Below are positions 1-9,037 of a stretch of DNA of 64,000 bases, piece by piece. The translations under genes and the position numbers were made by a program. The notes beneath the pieces are model-generated. The model saw nothing but the letters and a program-made list of their open reading frames with translations. It had not been told where the DNA came from and ran no database searches. Origin of the DNA: Peribacillus frigoritolerans (GTDB taxonomy: Bacteria > Bacillota > Bacilli > Bacillales > DSM-1321); the NCBI RefSeq assembly GCF_030676415.1, contig NZ_JAUUTW010000011.1, forward strand, positions 1-64,000, read 5' to 3'. The number at the start of each line of letters is the position of its first letter. Positions within the stretch are counted from its first letter, which is position 1.

Positions 1-74
1 CCAAAAATGGCCTAACATAGTGGGCTCGTAGAGCCCCAATCTCTTAACTTTAGGCGAAAATTCAAAGGGAATTT

Positions 75-114
75 CAAAAGGGGTTCAGAATTTTTTAATT
101 CCGAACCCCTTTTG
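75..114 (-). terminator. trp operon terminator hairpin (IS-end-like palindrome)
   Basis: An 18-bp inverted repeat with a 4-nt loop. On the minus strand the stem contains the G-rich core GGGGTTCGGAATT and ends in a T-run, and the single mismatch becomes a G-U wobble in minus-strand RNA. It lies about 40 nt past the trpA stop. A second GC-rich hairpin without a T-run (127-147) sits between it and the gene. The palindrome and the flank after it (TTTGTCTACAAACTG, 110-124) resemble hairpins near 51.9 and 63.35 kb, so it may derive from a mobile element end. Confidence 0.75.
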
Positions 115-152
115 TCTACAAACTGAGGAGAGCCTTGGAGGCTCTCCTTTCC

Positions 153-938
153 TTATTTTTGCACTAACCCTTTGCTTGCTTGTATCAAGTCACTAATTTG
201 ATCTTCCTTACCTGTCTCGAAGCATTCGATGATCTTGCTGCCGACAATGACACCATCGCAGTATTGTATTGCATCACGGACATGTTCTGGCGTCGATATG
301 CCGAACCCAGCAAGAACGGGAACCGGACTTATCTCCTTTACCTTCTTTAAATAGCCTCCAAGTTCTTCCCCAAAGGCGTCACGGGCACCTGTAATGCCTT
401 TGACTGTAACTGCGTAGATGAATCCCTCCGCCCCTGCGGTAATCTCAGTGATACGCTCCTTCGAAGACGTGAGTGTCACAAGCCGGATAAGAACGATACC
501 TGCAGTTTTGATTGATGAAAAGATGGCTTCTTCTTCAATCGGTAAATCGGGGATGATGCACCCGGAAATCCCTGCTTGAAGACAGTCATTCGTAAACTCT
601 TTTAGTCCATATGCCAGGATTGAATTCGTATATCCCATTAAAATGATTGGGATGGTCACATCATTTTTGATTTCCATTACTTTTTTCAGGACATCTTTTA
701 AAGTTGTTCCATTTTCCAAAGATCGGATGCCAGCTTGTTGGATAACCGGTCCATCAGCGACAGGGTCAGAGAATGGAATACCTAGTTCAACGGCAGTCGC
801 CCCGCTGTTTTCAAGGAAAAGAAGCTGGCTTTTTAACCGTTCAAGACCTCCATCGCCTGCCATAATATAAGGTATGAATGCTTTTTCCTGCTTTGTTTGA
901 CATTCTTCAAGCGCATTTGTTAATTTATTCATGTTCAC
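153..938 (-). CDS. trpA: Tryptophan synthase alpha subunit
   Basis: TrpA cleaves indole-3-glycerol phosphate to indole and glyceraldehyde-3-phosphate in the alpha2-beta2 tryptophan synthase. The product is 261 residues, normal for the family. The active-site signature around residues 51-64 ([14 protein letters not shown]) carries the equivalents of the catalytic Glu and Asp at E51 and D62. A C-terminal GFGIS phosphate-binding loop is also present. It is the last gene of the trp operon and overlaps trpB by 14 nt, indicating translational coupling. The start could be Met1 or Met3, since two ATGs lie six bases apart. Confidence 0.97.
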   Translation of the reverse strand: MNMNKLTNALEECQTKQEKAFIPYIMAGDGGLERLKSQLLFLENSGATAVELGIPFSDPVADGPVIQQAGIRSLENGTTLKDVLKKVMEIKNDVTIPIILMGYTNSILAYGLKEFTNDCLQAGISGCIIPDLPIEEEAIFSSIKTAGIVLIRLVTLTSSKERITEITAGAEGFIYAVTVKGITGARDAFGEELGGYLKKVKEISPVPVLAGFGISTPEHVRDAIQYCDGVIVGSKIIECFETGKEDQISDLIQASKGLVQK

Positions 939-2130
939 TACCCCCCATCAATGATTGGACCGTTTCAACATCCTTATCACCACGGCCGGACAGGCAAATC
1001 ACCAGCCCTGTTCCTTTTTCCATTTCTTTAGCAAGTTTTAAACCGTAGGAAATGGCATGTGAACTTTCTAAAGCAGGGATGATCCCTTCCTCCCTTGAAA
1101 GCATCGCTAGAGCTTTCAAGGCTTCATCATCGGTTACGGAAGTATATTCCACCCGATTTGTATCTTTTAAGTAACTATGTTCCGGCCCTACCCCTGGATA
1201 ATCCAGCCCTGCTGAAATTGAATGTGCCTCCTGGATCTGACCGTCCTCGTTCTGCAATACATACATGAAGGCCCCGTGGAGCACCCCAGGTTTCCCCTTC
1301 GTCAAACTTGAAGCATGTAATGGTGTTTCAAGTCCATGCCCTGCTGCTTCCACTCCGTATAATTTTACCGTTTCATCCTCAATGAAGGGATAAAACATTC
1401 CCATTGCATTACTTCCTCCGCCTATGCAAGCGACTACTGCATCCGGCAGGGAATGAACCGCCTCCGAATATTGACGCTTTGTTTCATTCCCTATCACACT
1501 TTGAAAATCACGTACAATAACGGGGAATGGATGCGGACCAAGAACTGATCCCATTATATAATGGGTGTCATCCACATTCGCCACCCAATATCGTAACGCC
1601 TCATTCACTGCATCCTTCAGTGTCCCGCTTCCTTGTGATACAGATATGACCTTGGCTCCCAAAAGCTCCATCCTGAATACATTCAATTTCTGTCTCCTGA
1701 TATCTTCTTCTCCCATAAAGATGATGCATTCCAACTTCAGCAAAGCACACACAGTCGCCGTTGCAACCCCATGCTGTCCTGCACCCGTTTCGGCAATCAC
1801 CTTTTTCTTGCCCATTTTCTGAGTCAGCAAAGCCTGACCGATCGTATTATTTATTTTGTGGGCTCCGGTATGATTCAAGTCTTCGCGCTTCAGATAAATA
1901 TCTGCACCACCAGCTAGTCTTGTTAAGTTCTCCGCAAAATAAAGAGGTGTTTCCCGACCGATATATTGTTTCAGGTAATAACTTAGCTGCCTTTGGAATT
2001 CAGGATCATTTTTAGATTGTTCATATACTTCTTCAAGCTCCGTAATCGCCGCCATTAAAGTTTCCGGAACGAAACGGCCTCCATATGCTCCAAAATGTCC
2101 AGTTTTATCAGGCTGTGTATAAGTATTCAT
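925..2130 (-). CDS. trpB: Tryptophan synthase beta subunit
   Basis: The PLP-dependent beta subunit condenses indole with serine to give tryptophan. It is 401 aa, the usual length. The PLP lysine lies in HTGAHKINN (Lys92) and the phosphate-binding loop GGGSNAMG lies near residue 237. The N-terminus ([12 protein letters not shown]) is the family signature, which supports the ATG at 2130. It lies 4 nt after trpF and overlaps trpA. This is a TrpB1-type subunit paired with TrpA, not a stand-alone TrpB2. Confidence 0.97.
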   Translation of the reverse strand: MNTYTQPDKTGHFGAYGGRFVPETLMAAITELEEVYEQSKNDPEFQRQLSYYLKQYIGRETPLYFAENLTRLAGGADIYLKREDLNHTGAHKINNTIGQALLTQKMGKKKVIAETGAGQHGVATATVCALLKLECIIFMGEEDIRRQKLNVFRMELLGAKVISVSQGSGTLKDAVNEALRYWVANVDDTHYIMGSVLGPHPFPVIVRDFQSVIGNETKRQYSEAVHSLPDAVVACIGGGSNAMGMFYPFIEDETVKLYGVEAAGHGLETPLHASSLTKGKPGVLHGAFMYVLQNEDGQIQEAHSISAGLDYPGVGPEHSYLKDTNRVEYTSVTDDEALKALAMLSREEGIIPALESSHAISYGLKLAKEMEKGTGLVICLSGRGDKDVETVQSLMGGSEHE

Positions 2131-2134
2131 CTAT

Positions 2135-2749
2135 TCATTCCTCTTTTCCGGCTGTATATTTTGCCTCATTAATAAATGCTTTTATTTTTACAGCATCTTT
2201 TAATCCGTTTGTTTCTACACCACTGGCTACGTCAACTGCGAAAGGTGAAACGGCATTAATCGCTTTTCCGACATTTTCCGGAGTCAGCCCACCCGCTAGA
2301 ATTACCTTCCCCAGTGGCAGATCCGCTTTTCGGATCATATCCCAATCCAAAGTCAATCCCTTTCCTGATGAACTCTTAGGAAGATCAACTAATAGATAAT
2401 CTGCTGGGTATTCATGAAGGTTTTCAAGGTCTTTCTCTGAATGGACGGCAAAGGCCTTGATCACCGGTAGGGGCATTCTGCGGGCAAAGCTGGCAGACTC
2501 ATTACCATGAAGCTGAATATAATCCAATCCTGCAATTTCAGCACTTTTTATCACTTCTTGTTCAGTTTGATTGGCAAACACTCCGACTTTTTTAACATGT
2601 GCAGCTAGATTCGCTCCGAATTCTCCTACTCTCCCTGGCTCAACCTTCCTGCTACTCTCGGCAAAAATAAAACCAATGAAGTCTGCCCCGTAACTAACAG
2701 CCGTCTGAGCGGCTGCCAATGTCTTTATCCCACAGATTTTCACTAACAT
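2135..2749 (-). CDS. trpF: Phosphoribosylanthranilate isomerase
   Basis: This TIM-barrel enzyme converts N-(5'-phosphoribosyl)anthranilate to CdRP, the third step of tryptophan synthesis. The 204-aa product opens with KICGIKT, containing the catalytic Cys. It has the GADFIGFIF strand, an LHGNE motif and the C-terminal phosphate-binding segments AGGLTPENV and DVASGVET. It sits between trpC (10-nt gap) and trpB (4-nt gap). It is not fused to trpC as in enteric bacteria. Confidence 0.96.
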   Translation of the reverse strand: MLVKICGIKTLAAAQTAVSYGADFIGFIFAESSRKVEPGRVGEFGANLAAHVKKVGVFANQTEQEVIKSAEIAGLDYIQLHGNESASFARRMPLPVIKAFAVHSEKDLENLHEYPADYLLVDLPKSSSGKGLTLDWDMIRKADLPLGKVILAGGLTPENVGKAINAVSPFAVDVASGVETNGLKDAVKIKAFINEAKYTAGKEE

Positions 2750-2759
2750 ATTAATCTCC

Positions 2760-3536
2760 TTATATACTCATTTGCAGTTCGGCCATCGTGTGCGGAAGAT
2801 TTGATGCAGTCATTAGTGTCTCCCCTACTAAAATCGCTTTTGCACCAGCTTCCTTCACACGCATCACGTCTTCTTTTGTCTTGATTCCACTTTCACTGAT
2901 AATGATATGGCGTTTTGGATCAAGTAACTTCGCCAGTCGTTCCGTTACAGCCAAATCCACTTTGAACGTCTTTAAATTCCGATTGTTAATCCCTATGAGC
3001 TCTGCATTCAGCTCTAGAGCCCGTTCCAGTTCGGCTTCATCATGGACTTCCGTCAATACTTCAAGCCCTTTCTTTTTTGCATATTGATATAATTCATGAA
3101 GGCGTTCTTTAGAAAGGGCTGCCACAATCAATAGAATGATAGTGGCACCAGCTTGATGTGCGCGATCGATTTGGATTTCATCGATGATGAAATCTTTGCA
3201 CAACCTGGGAATCCGTATGGCCTCGCTTACGATTCTCAAATCTGCAATTGATCCTTTAAAGAAAACCTCATCCGTCAATACGGATATCGCTGCCGCTCCG
3301 CCACTTTCATATGATAGGGCCTGCTCGATTGGATTTACATTGATTTTAATGTCCCCTTTTGAAGGGGAAGCCCGTTTTATTTCCGCTATAACCGCCATCG
3401 ATTTCGCCGTTTTCAAATTTTCCACCAAAGATGGTCTGACTAAGTTGATCATTTCCGAATCATCTAAGCCCCTTTCTTTTAATTTTGCGACTTCCACCTT
3501 TTTCTGTTCGATGATTTTCGTTAAAATATCTTCCAT
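2760..3536 (-). CDS. trpC: Indole-3-glycerol-phosphate synthase
   Basis: TrpC closes the indole ring: CdRP gives indole-3-glycerol phosphate plus CO2. The 258-aa barrel shows the signature EIKRASPSKGDI (about residues 52-63), LCKDFIID, the motif GINNRNLKTF and the terminal SESGI and LVGETLM phosphate loops. The ATG overlaps the trpD stop by one base (TAATG), so translation is probably coupled to trpD. It is stand-alone and has normal length. Confidence 0.96.
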   Translation of the reverse strand: MEDILTKIIEQKKVEVAKLKERGLDDSEMINLVRPSLVENLKTAKSMAVIAEIKRASPSKGDIKINVNPIEQALSYESGGAAAISVLTDEVFFKGSIADLRIVSEAIRIPRLCKDFIIDEIQIDRAHQAGATIILLIVAALSKERLHELYQYAKKKGLEVLTEVHDEAELERALELNAELIGINNRNLKTFKVDLAVTERLAKLLDPKRHIIISESGIKTKEDVMRVKEAGAKAILVGETLMTASNLPHTMAELQMSI

Positions 3537-4558
3537 TACATGACCACCTTATTTCTATTGCCATAAGCAATCAAATTTTCTAACTTTGCAAGAGCCGATC
3601 CGCTATCAAGACTTTCTTTGGCCATGGAGATTCCTTTTTTAATCGTTTCTGCCGTACCATGTGCGTATAATCCCAATCCAGCATTCAATAAAACGGTATC
3701 ACGATAGGCCCCTTTTTCCCCTTTGAGAAGCCTAAGCATGATATCGGCATTTTGTTTGGCGTCACCGCCGCGGATGGCATCATTTCCGTAAACCGGCAGA
3801 TCCACTTCTTCAGGATGCAGCGTGAACGGGATAATATCCCCTTTCTCCAAAAGCACGAGTGAATTTTCACCCTGTAGGCTCGCTTCATCCATAAAACCGG
3901 CACCATTTATTACGACCGCGCGTTTCCTCCCTAATTTATGTAGGACTTCCGCAAAAAGCTCGAGCATATCGCGTCGATTAATTCCCATTAATTGCGTGTC
4001 GAGTTGGACTGGATTTGTCAGAGGACCGATGAGATTAAATATCGTCGGGATTTTCAGTTCTTTTCTTACTTTCATTATCCGTGCAATATTAGGGTGGACC
4101 GATGGGGCAAATAAGAATGTGATCCCATTTTCCTCCAACAGTTCTTTTAACATGTCAGGCTCCAAGTACAAATTAACACCTAATTCTTCCAATACATCCG
4201 CACTGCCCGTTTTGCTTGAAATGCTACGGTTTCCATGTTTGGCAACCTTGACACCGGCCCCAGCAAGTACGAAGGCCGATGCAGTACTTATATTGAAGCT
4301 TTGTGACCCATCTCCTCCCGTTCCGCAATTATCCATTACATTAAGGGAGCTTGTTTGTACACTTCTTGCTTCTTTTCTCATGACTCTGACAAGGCTTGCT
4401 ATTTCACCTGCCGTTTCCCCTTTGGATTTCAGGGCAATGATGAATGCTGCCATCTCGCTTTCGGTGATATCTTTAGAAAATAACGATTGGGCTGCTCTGC
4501 TCATCTCTTCTTCCGTCAATGTTTGACGCTCTGCTAACTTCGCTAAATACTCCTTCAC
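3536..4558 (-). CDS. trpD: Anthranilate phosphoribosyltransferase
   Basis: TrpD transfers phosphoribose from PRPP to anthranilate, the second step of the pathway. The 340-aa protein has the glycine-rich PRPP loop [14 protein letters not shown] (about residues 79-92), KHGNRSISS, and the [10 protein letters not shown] signature. An N-terminal helical domain precedes the phosphoribosyl-binding fold. It follows trpG by 27 nt and runs into trpC. TrpD and TrpG are separate proteins here. Confidence 0.96.
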   Translation of the reverse strand: MKEYLAKLAERQTLTEEEMSRAAQSLFSKDITESEMAAFIIALKSKGETAGEIASLVRVMRKEARSVQTSSLNVMDNCGTGGDGSQSFNISTASAFVLAGAGVKVAKHGNRSISSKTGSADVLEELGVNLYLEPDMLKELLEENGITFLFAPSVHPNIARIMKVRKELKIPTIFNLIGPLTNPVQLDTQLMGINRRDMLELFAEVLHKLGRKRAVVINGAGFMDEASLQGENSLVLLEKGDIIPFTLHPEEVDLPVYGNDAIRGGDAKQNADIMLRLLKGEKGAYRDTVLLNAGLGLYAHGTAETIKKGISMAKESLDSGSALAKLENLIAYGNRNKVVM

Positions 4559-4585
4559 CGCTAACTCCCCCAGTCGTTTTTTGTT

Positions 4586-5191
4586 TTATAAGATGGATTG
4601 TTCCTTCTCCGATTGGAAGGTTCCCGCAATCTCATAAAATTGATGTAATAATTCCTTGCCGATTTTCGTCCCTATTGATTCAGGGTGGAACTGTAAACCG
4701 TAGAGCGGGAAGTCTTGATGTTTCAGGGCCATGATCTCCCCATCATCCAGTGCTACTGCCGTCACAGTCAGTTCATCTGGTAAACTCGCCCTTTCAACTA
4801 CAAGGGAATGGTAACGCATTACCGGGAATTGTAAGTCCTGTTTGGCAAATACACCTGTTCCATCATGTTCGATAACCGATGTTTTCCCATGCATGATTTG
4901 TTTCGCCCCAACCACATTCGCACCAAAAACTGCCCCAATGGCCTGATGCCCCAAACAAATGCCTAATAGCGGAACATTCTCATAAAAATTACGGATGATC
5001 TCCATACTGATGCCAGCATCTTCCGGCCTGCCGGGTCCCGGGGAAATGACGATCGCCATTGGATTCAGTTCCTCAATTTCCGCAAGGGTGATTTCGTCAT
5101 TCCTTTTTACTATGATTTCTTTTTCCACTTCGCCTAAATATTGATAAAGGTTATAAGTGAACGAGTCATAGTTATCAATTAATAAAATCAT
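4586..5191 (-). CDS. trpG: Anthranilate synthase glutamine amidotransferase subunit
   Basis: This class I glutamine amidotransferase supplies ammonia to TrpE. The protein has 201 aa, the nucleophile Cys79 in GICLGHQAIG, the oxyanion strand PGPGRPEDAG, and the His/Glu pair in LQFHPES. It overlaps trpE by 4 nt (ATGA). In B. subtilis the corresponding amidotransferase (pabA/trpG) lies in the folate operon and is shared with PabB. Here it is inside the trp operon. Whether it also serves PabB cannot be told from this window. Confidence 0.94.
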   Translation of the reverse strand: MILLIDNYDSFTYNLYQYLGEVEKEIIVKRNDEITLAEIEELNPMAIVISPGPGRPEDAGISMEIIRNFYENVPLLGICLGHQAIGAVFGANVVGAKQIMHGKTSVIEHDGTGVFAKQDLQFPVMRYHSLVVERASLPDELTVTAVALDDGEIMALKHQDFPLYGLQFHPESIGTKIGKELLHQFYEIAGTFQSEKEQSIL

Positions 5192-6582
5192 TTTGTGTGA
5201 ACCTCCATTAAAGCGCGCGCTTTATTTTGTGTTTCTTCAAATTCCGTTTTTGGATCTGAATCATATACAATTCCTGCCCCTGCCTGTACATAGGCCTTGC
5301 CATCTTTAATGATCATCGTCCGAATGGCTAAAGCCATATCAAGATCCCCTCCAAAACCTATGAACCCTATCGAGCCCGAATACATCCCCCGTTTACAATT
5401 TTCCAGTTTATTGATCAGCTCCATTGCCCTGATTTTAGGAGCACCTGAGACTGTTCCGGCAGGGAGGCAGACCGTCAGTGCATCTAAACTCGTGAACCCT
5501 TCCCTAAGCTTTCCGCTAACCTTCGAAGCAATATGCATGACATGCTGATATCTTTGAATTTCCATTTCCTCGGTAAGGTGGATTGAACCAATTTCGCAAA
5601 CCCTGCCAAGATCATTTCTACCCAAATCAACAAGCATCTTATGCTCGGCAAGTTCCTTTTCATCCATCAGCAGGCTTTTTTCGAAGCCTTTATCTTCTTC
5701 ATCCGTTTTCCCTCTCGGCCTTGTACCGGCAATGGGATTAACATGAACCATTCCTGATGAAACACTGATCAAACTTTCTGGAGACGACCCAATGATTGTA
5801 TAGTCACCAAATTCTATATAAAACATATAAGGAGAGGGGTTGGCTAATCGCAAACGACGGTAGGCATCGAAAGGCTCCCCATCGAAGTCCGCTTTAAACC
5901 TTTGTGATAAAACAACTTGGAACACTTCACCAGCTATAATCGCAGATTTAACTTCAAGGACCATTTTCTCGAATTCATCCTGACTGAAATTCGAATTGAA
6001 TTCCAAATATTCAGACGATATTTCCTTTGACGGCTTGCTTGCCTGATTGATTTTTTCCTTCATCCCCAATAAACTTTTTTCACTATCTTCTTCCGCGGTC
6101 AAAAGATGGATCTTCTGCAGAACATGATCGAATATATACAGTTCTTTATAAAAAAGAAAATGAGCATCAGGCATTTGCAGTGAATCGGGAGGCACCGGAC
6201 CTATATTTTCATATAGACGAATGATATCATAGCCCATATATCCGATTGCACCACCGTTAAATGGCGGAAGATGTATGGGAGCCTCTCCTATTTCCACTAA
6301 TAATTCGTTTTTCAGAAACTCGATGATATTGATGTTCTTTACGGTTTGATCACCTGTTTCAGTATCTTTCACATATACTTGGTCAGCAAGTGATGTCACC
6401 TCCAGATAAGGTTTTGAACCTAGATAAGAGTAGCGGCCGTTGTCATGATGCGAATTCGAACTTTCCAATAAAAACTTCTGGTCACCATCCAATTTTTGAA
6501 ATATGGCAATGGGTGTGTGGATATCCCCTTCAATTGTGTCCATTTTGAAACGGAGTATTTTTTTTTCATCCAAATTATTCAT
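5188..6582 (-). CDS. trpE: Anthranilate synthase component I
   Basis: TrpE makes anthranilate from chorismate, the committed step. It has 464 aa with an N-terminal Anth_synt_I_N domain and a C-terminal chorismate-binding domain (about residues 195-455). The LLES motif near residues 38-41 is the element linked to tryptophan feedback inhibition in the family. The catalytic core shows PIAGTRPRG, DEKELAEHKMLVDLGRND and AGAGIVYDSDP. It is the first gene of the operon. The leader upstream holds two tandem Trp T-boxes. Confidence 0.96.
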   Translation of the reverse strand: MNNLDEKKILRFKMDTIEGDIHTPIAIFQKLDGDQKFLLESSNSHHDNGRYSYLGSKPYLEVTSLADQVYVKDTETGDQTVKNINIIEFLKNELLVEIGEAPIHLPPFNGGAIGYMGYDIIRLYENIGPVPPDSLQMPDAHFLFYKELYIFDHVLQKIHLLTAEEDSEKSLLGMKEKINQASKPSKEISSEYLEFNSNFSQDEFEKMVLEVKSAIIAGEVFQVVLSQRFKADFDGEPFDAYRRLRLANPSPYMFYIEFGDYTIIGSSPESLISVSSGMVHVNPIAGTRPRGKTDEEDKGFEKSLLMDEKELAEHKMLVDLGRNDLGRVCEIGSIHLTEEMEIQRYQHVMHIASKVSGKLREGFTSLDALTVCLPAGTVSGAPKIRAMELINKLENCKRGMYSGSIGFIGFGGDLDMALAIRTMIIKDGKAYVQAGAGIVYDSDPKTEFEETQNKARALMEVHTK

Positions 6583-6720
6583 CTCTCAATTCCCTCCCGA
6601 TTCTTATGCGCTCTTAAAAACCTCCGAAGGGAAAACCCTTTTGGCCTAGTGCCGGAGTTTTCATTTCCTCTGGATTTTTTTCGATTTTTCTCTAATAGGA
6701 ATATATATTGAAATTCCAAT

Positions 6721-6990
6721 AAAAAAATCCCCCGCAAACACAAATATGTGTCTGCAGAGGACGGTATACCGCGGTGCCACCTCAAGTTGGAAAAACTCAT
6801 CATTTTTCCCTCTCAAGCAAGAAATGAAAAATTCTTGCGATTACCCTTTAACGGGGGCAGCCGAGTTTCCCTACTTATTTCAAGAAACCACTCATAAGTC
6901 CATTCATCTTCTTATATCGTACCGGTTTCCACCTATCCCGGCTCTCTGTGACGCATCTAAAAAGATTACTACTCTCATTCATAGATTTAA
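6721..6990 (-). promoter_or_regulatory. Trp T-box riboswitch, promoter-proximal to trpE (second of two)
   Basis: On the minus strand this contains the conserved T-box core GGTGGCACCGCGG (6769-6781). It is followed by a strong terminator with a 14-bp stem (including G-U pairs) and T7, at about 6722-6760. Upstream lies a specifier-loop context GAATGGACTT, with the codon TGG (Trp) at 6900-6902 and an AGAGAGCC element near 6940. Uncharged tRNA-Trp should bind and allow the antiterminator. It lies just downstream of a second complete T-box. Confidence 0.92.
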
Positions 6991-7004
6991 TTATCATTTC
7001 CGTA

Positions 7005-7265
7005 AAAACGCAAAAAGGGCCCTCATCCAAAGGACGAGGAACCCGTGGTACCACCTTAATTAGCTAAATTAGCTCACTTTACGGCATTAACATGCCTATC
7101 TCCGTTAACGATGAGATAATCGCCAAAGCCTACTCCGTTCATCCGTTTCGGTTTGGGGCTCGGAAGTCCATTCGCTTAAATTCGTTCACCAGTTTTCAGC
7201 AACCACTGGCTCTCTGCAGAACATCATTAAGGTACTCTTCTTCGTCACTGCCTTTATCTTTTTCT
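7005..7265 (-). promoter_or_regulatory. Trp T-box riboswitch, distal (first of two)
   Basis: This is a complete T-box leader on the minus strand. It has an AGTACC stem I element near 7230, AGAGAGCC near 7210, a specifier context GAATGGACTT with TGG at 7168-7170, and the T-box core AAGGTGGTACCACGGG (about 7041-7056). An 8-bp GC-rich terminator hairpin with a T-run follows (about 7012-7039). The same specifier codon occurs in both leaders, so full-length trp mRNA requires two sequential antitermination decisions. Confidence 0.92.
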
Positions 7266-7273
7266 TGATTATT

Positions 7274-7302
7274 ATGTTAAAACAATCTTTTCAGTAAGTC
7301 AA
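7274..7302 (-). promoter_or_regulatory. trp operon sigma-A promoter
   Basis: On the minus strand: -35 TTGACT (7297-7302), a 17-nt spacer, then -10 TAACAT (7274-7279). It lies directly upstream of the distal T-box. No tract of repeated GAG/TAG triplets (TRAP binding site) is seen in the leader. Confidence 0.75.
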
Positions 7303-7326
7303 TGGAGTTTTCTAAAAATTATATTT

Positions 7327-7602
7327 TTAATTTTTCATTTTTATCCATTCTCCGTCATCGATTCCTTTTGCCTTCTTTATTACAAGATAGGCTGAATAGG
7401 TGCTGACTGACTCAAACTCATCCGTATACTTTTTTTCATCCGCCTTACCGGGGACTATTTCCTTGAATCTTCGGTAAGCCTTCATAAATTCTTCCTTTTG
7501 TATTTTATTTTCATAAGCCTTTTCTACCGCTTCAAAGAATTTAATCACATCTACGATTTCGTCAGTAGACCAATCAAGATCCATTGGATATTGATAATCC
7601 AT
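7327..7602 (-). CDS. yktA: UPF0223 family protein YktA
   Basis: This is a 91-aa soluble protein of unknown function with the UPF0223 opening YPMDLDWSTDEIVDVIKFF. It is mostly helical, charged and lacks a membrane segment. In B. subtilis yktA is the neighbour of speA, which agrees with the context here. An AAGGAG sequence lies 12 nt before the ATG, so initiation may be modest. The second in-frame Met (residue 7) is a less likely start. It reads toward the trp operon, and no clear terminator separates them. Confidence 0.88.
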   Translation of the reverse strand: MDYQYPMDLDWSTDEIVDVIKFFEAVEKAYENKIQKEEFMKAYRRFKEIVPGKADEKKYTDEFESVSTYSAYLVIKKAKGIDDGEWIKMKN

Positions 7603-7659
7603 ACCCTAAACACGCTCCTTCTAGATAGTTTTTCATGTTGTCCGGCAGACCATGCATCA

Positions 7660-8628
7660 TCAGTCTGCCCATTTTGAACGAATTGCTTCCGCCTGGCCGA
7701 TAATCCGACTGAATAATTCAGCAGTCGATGGTACATCATGAATCAACCCCATCACTTGTCCAGCCCAAGCAAAGCCTTCACCTTCGACACCGTCATGGAT
7801 ATAACGCTGATTCGCTTTTCCACTTATGTAATCCTTCAATTGTTCATATCCGCCGTTTTCTTTTTCTATATCAAGGATCTTATCGGTCCAGCTGTTTGCA
7901 ATTACCCTGGCTGGTGCACCAATGGACCGCTTGATGACAACGGTATCATTTTCTGTACCGGAAACCAAGGCATTTTTATATAATTCATGTGCATGAACAC
8001 ATTCCTTGACTGCTATGAATCGTGTTCCCATCTCGATTCCTTCGGCACCAAGTGCCAATGCTGCCATCAAACCGCGTCCATCGCCAAAACCACCCGAGGC
8101 TATGACTGGAATTTTAACGGAGTCCACAACTTGAGGAATTAACACAGAAGTTCCAATATCATCACGGCCCAAATGTCCGCCTCCCTCCTGACCGACAACC
8201 ATCACCGCATCTGCCCCAAGCTGTTCAGCCTTCATCGCCTGCCTTCTTGCAGCAACAAGCACAAGTTTTTTCACCTGGGTGCTTTTGACGTAATCAAGAA
8301 ATGGTGCAGGGTTACCGCCGGTTACGGAAACTGCTGCGATATCCTCTTTCAAGGCTGCTTCCAGCATGTGTTCATAAGGTCTTCCATGCTGACCGATTGC
8401 AAAGTTCACACCAAACGGTTTATCCGTCAATGATTTGGTTTTTCTAATTTCATCTGTCAGTTGCTCCGGGTTGTCCAAGGACATGGCCGTTACCTGCCCT
8501 AGCCCTCCTGCATTCGAAACTGCCGCAGCCAGGTCTGCATATGCTAAATGGGCCAATCCCCCTTGTACGATTGGGTATTGAATACCTAACAAATCGGTCA
8601 CACGCGTTTTCCACTTCAAACTACTCAT
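7660..8628 (-). CDS. Nitronate monooxygenase / FabK-like flavoprotein
   Basis: A 322-aa TIM-barrel FMN enzyme of the nitronate monooxygenase (2-nitropropane dioxygenase) superfamily, which also includes enoyl-ACP reductase FabK. Visible signatures are LGIQYPIVQGGLAHLA near the N-terminus, AAAVSNAGGLGQ, VVGQEGGGHLGRDD (about residues 142-155) and the FMN-phosphate segment IPVIASGGFGDGRGL. Family members oxidise alkyl nitronates such as propionate-3-nitronate, but the substrate cannot be fixed from sequence alone. AAGGGGAG lies just before the ATG. It is divergent from speA. Confidence 0.85.
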   Translation of the reverse strand: MSSLKWKTRVTDLLGIQYPIVQGGLAHLAYADLAAAVSNAGGLGQVTAMSLDNPEQLTDEIRKTKSLTDKPFGVNFAIGQHGRPYEHMLEAALKEDIAAVSVTGGNPAPFLDYVKSTQVKKLVLVAARRQAMKAEQLGADAVMVVGQEGGGHLGRDDIGTSVLIPQVVDSVKIPVIASGGFGDGRGLMAALALGAEGIEMGTRFIAVKECVHAHELYKNALVSGTENDTVVIKRSIGAPARVIANSWTDKILDIEKENGGYEQLKDYISGKANQRYIHDGVEGEGFAWAGQVMGLIHDVPSTAELFSRIIGQAEAIRSKWAD

Positions 8629-9037
8629 CTCCCCTTTTCACTTTGGTGGTTTGTTTATTTAGCTGAATTCAAAAATCATTAGCTTCATTATGGCAAATAT
8701 TGTTTAGCCGTTCAATTTTTAAACTCACCTACAATATTAATAAAAGAAGAATTCTTGAGTAAATCCAGTAAATACTAGGAAAATAGACATTTATAATCTG
8801 CTGATAATTTTATTGAGCCCCTTAACAACAAAGACATGTAGAAATTGTTTAAGCCGGGACATTAAAGTCACTCTAGGCATTTATTATAAGACGTGCTATA
8901 ATTCATATGTTTTATGTCTATCCACAAGCTTACTAACCATACGAATGGAATCGGAGAAACATACGATCGTTAATAGAAAGGGAGTATATACTCCCAAATA
9001 TTTCGTACCTATTTTATTGAAAAGGGGCCACAAAGAA
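8629..9037. other. Divergent intergenic region nitronate monooxygenase / speA
   Basis: 409 bases without a convincing gene. An open frame continues upstream from speA to an ATG at 8813. It is Cys- and Arg-rich at its start, has no ribosome binding site, and contains the putative speA promoter, so I treat it as leader. Apart from that promoter and the speA ribosome binding site I see no structured element. Confidence 0.6.
8894..8902 (+). promoter_or_regulatory. Extended -10 promoter of speA
   Basis: TGCTATAAT is an extended -10 element (TATAAT at 8897-8902). No good -35 hexamer lies 16-18 nt upstream, which is typical of extended -10 promoters. It gives a leader of roughly 130 nt before the TTG start. 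Confidence 0.5.

Noticed and set aside
3822-4526. 234-codon plus-strand frame opposite trpD
   Set aside because: Antisense shadow of a well-supported gene; no ribosome binding site and no family similarity.
6583-7270. TRAP-regulated trp leader as in B. subtilis
   Set aside because: No tract of spaced GAG/TAG triplets is present; two T-boxes explain regulation instead.
8813-9037. N-terminal extension of speA to an ATG at 8813
   Set aside because: No ribosome binding site, contains the likely promoter, and does not resemble known SpeA N-termini.
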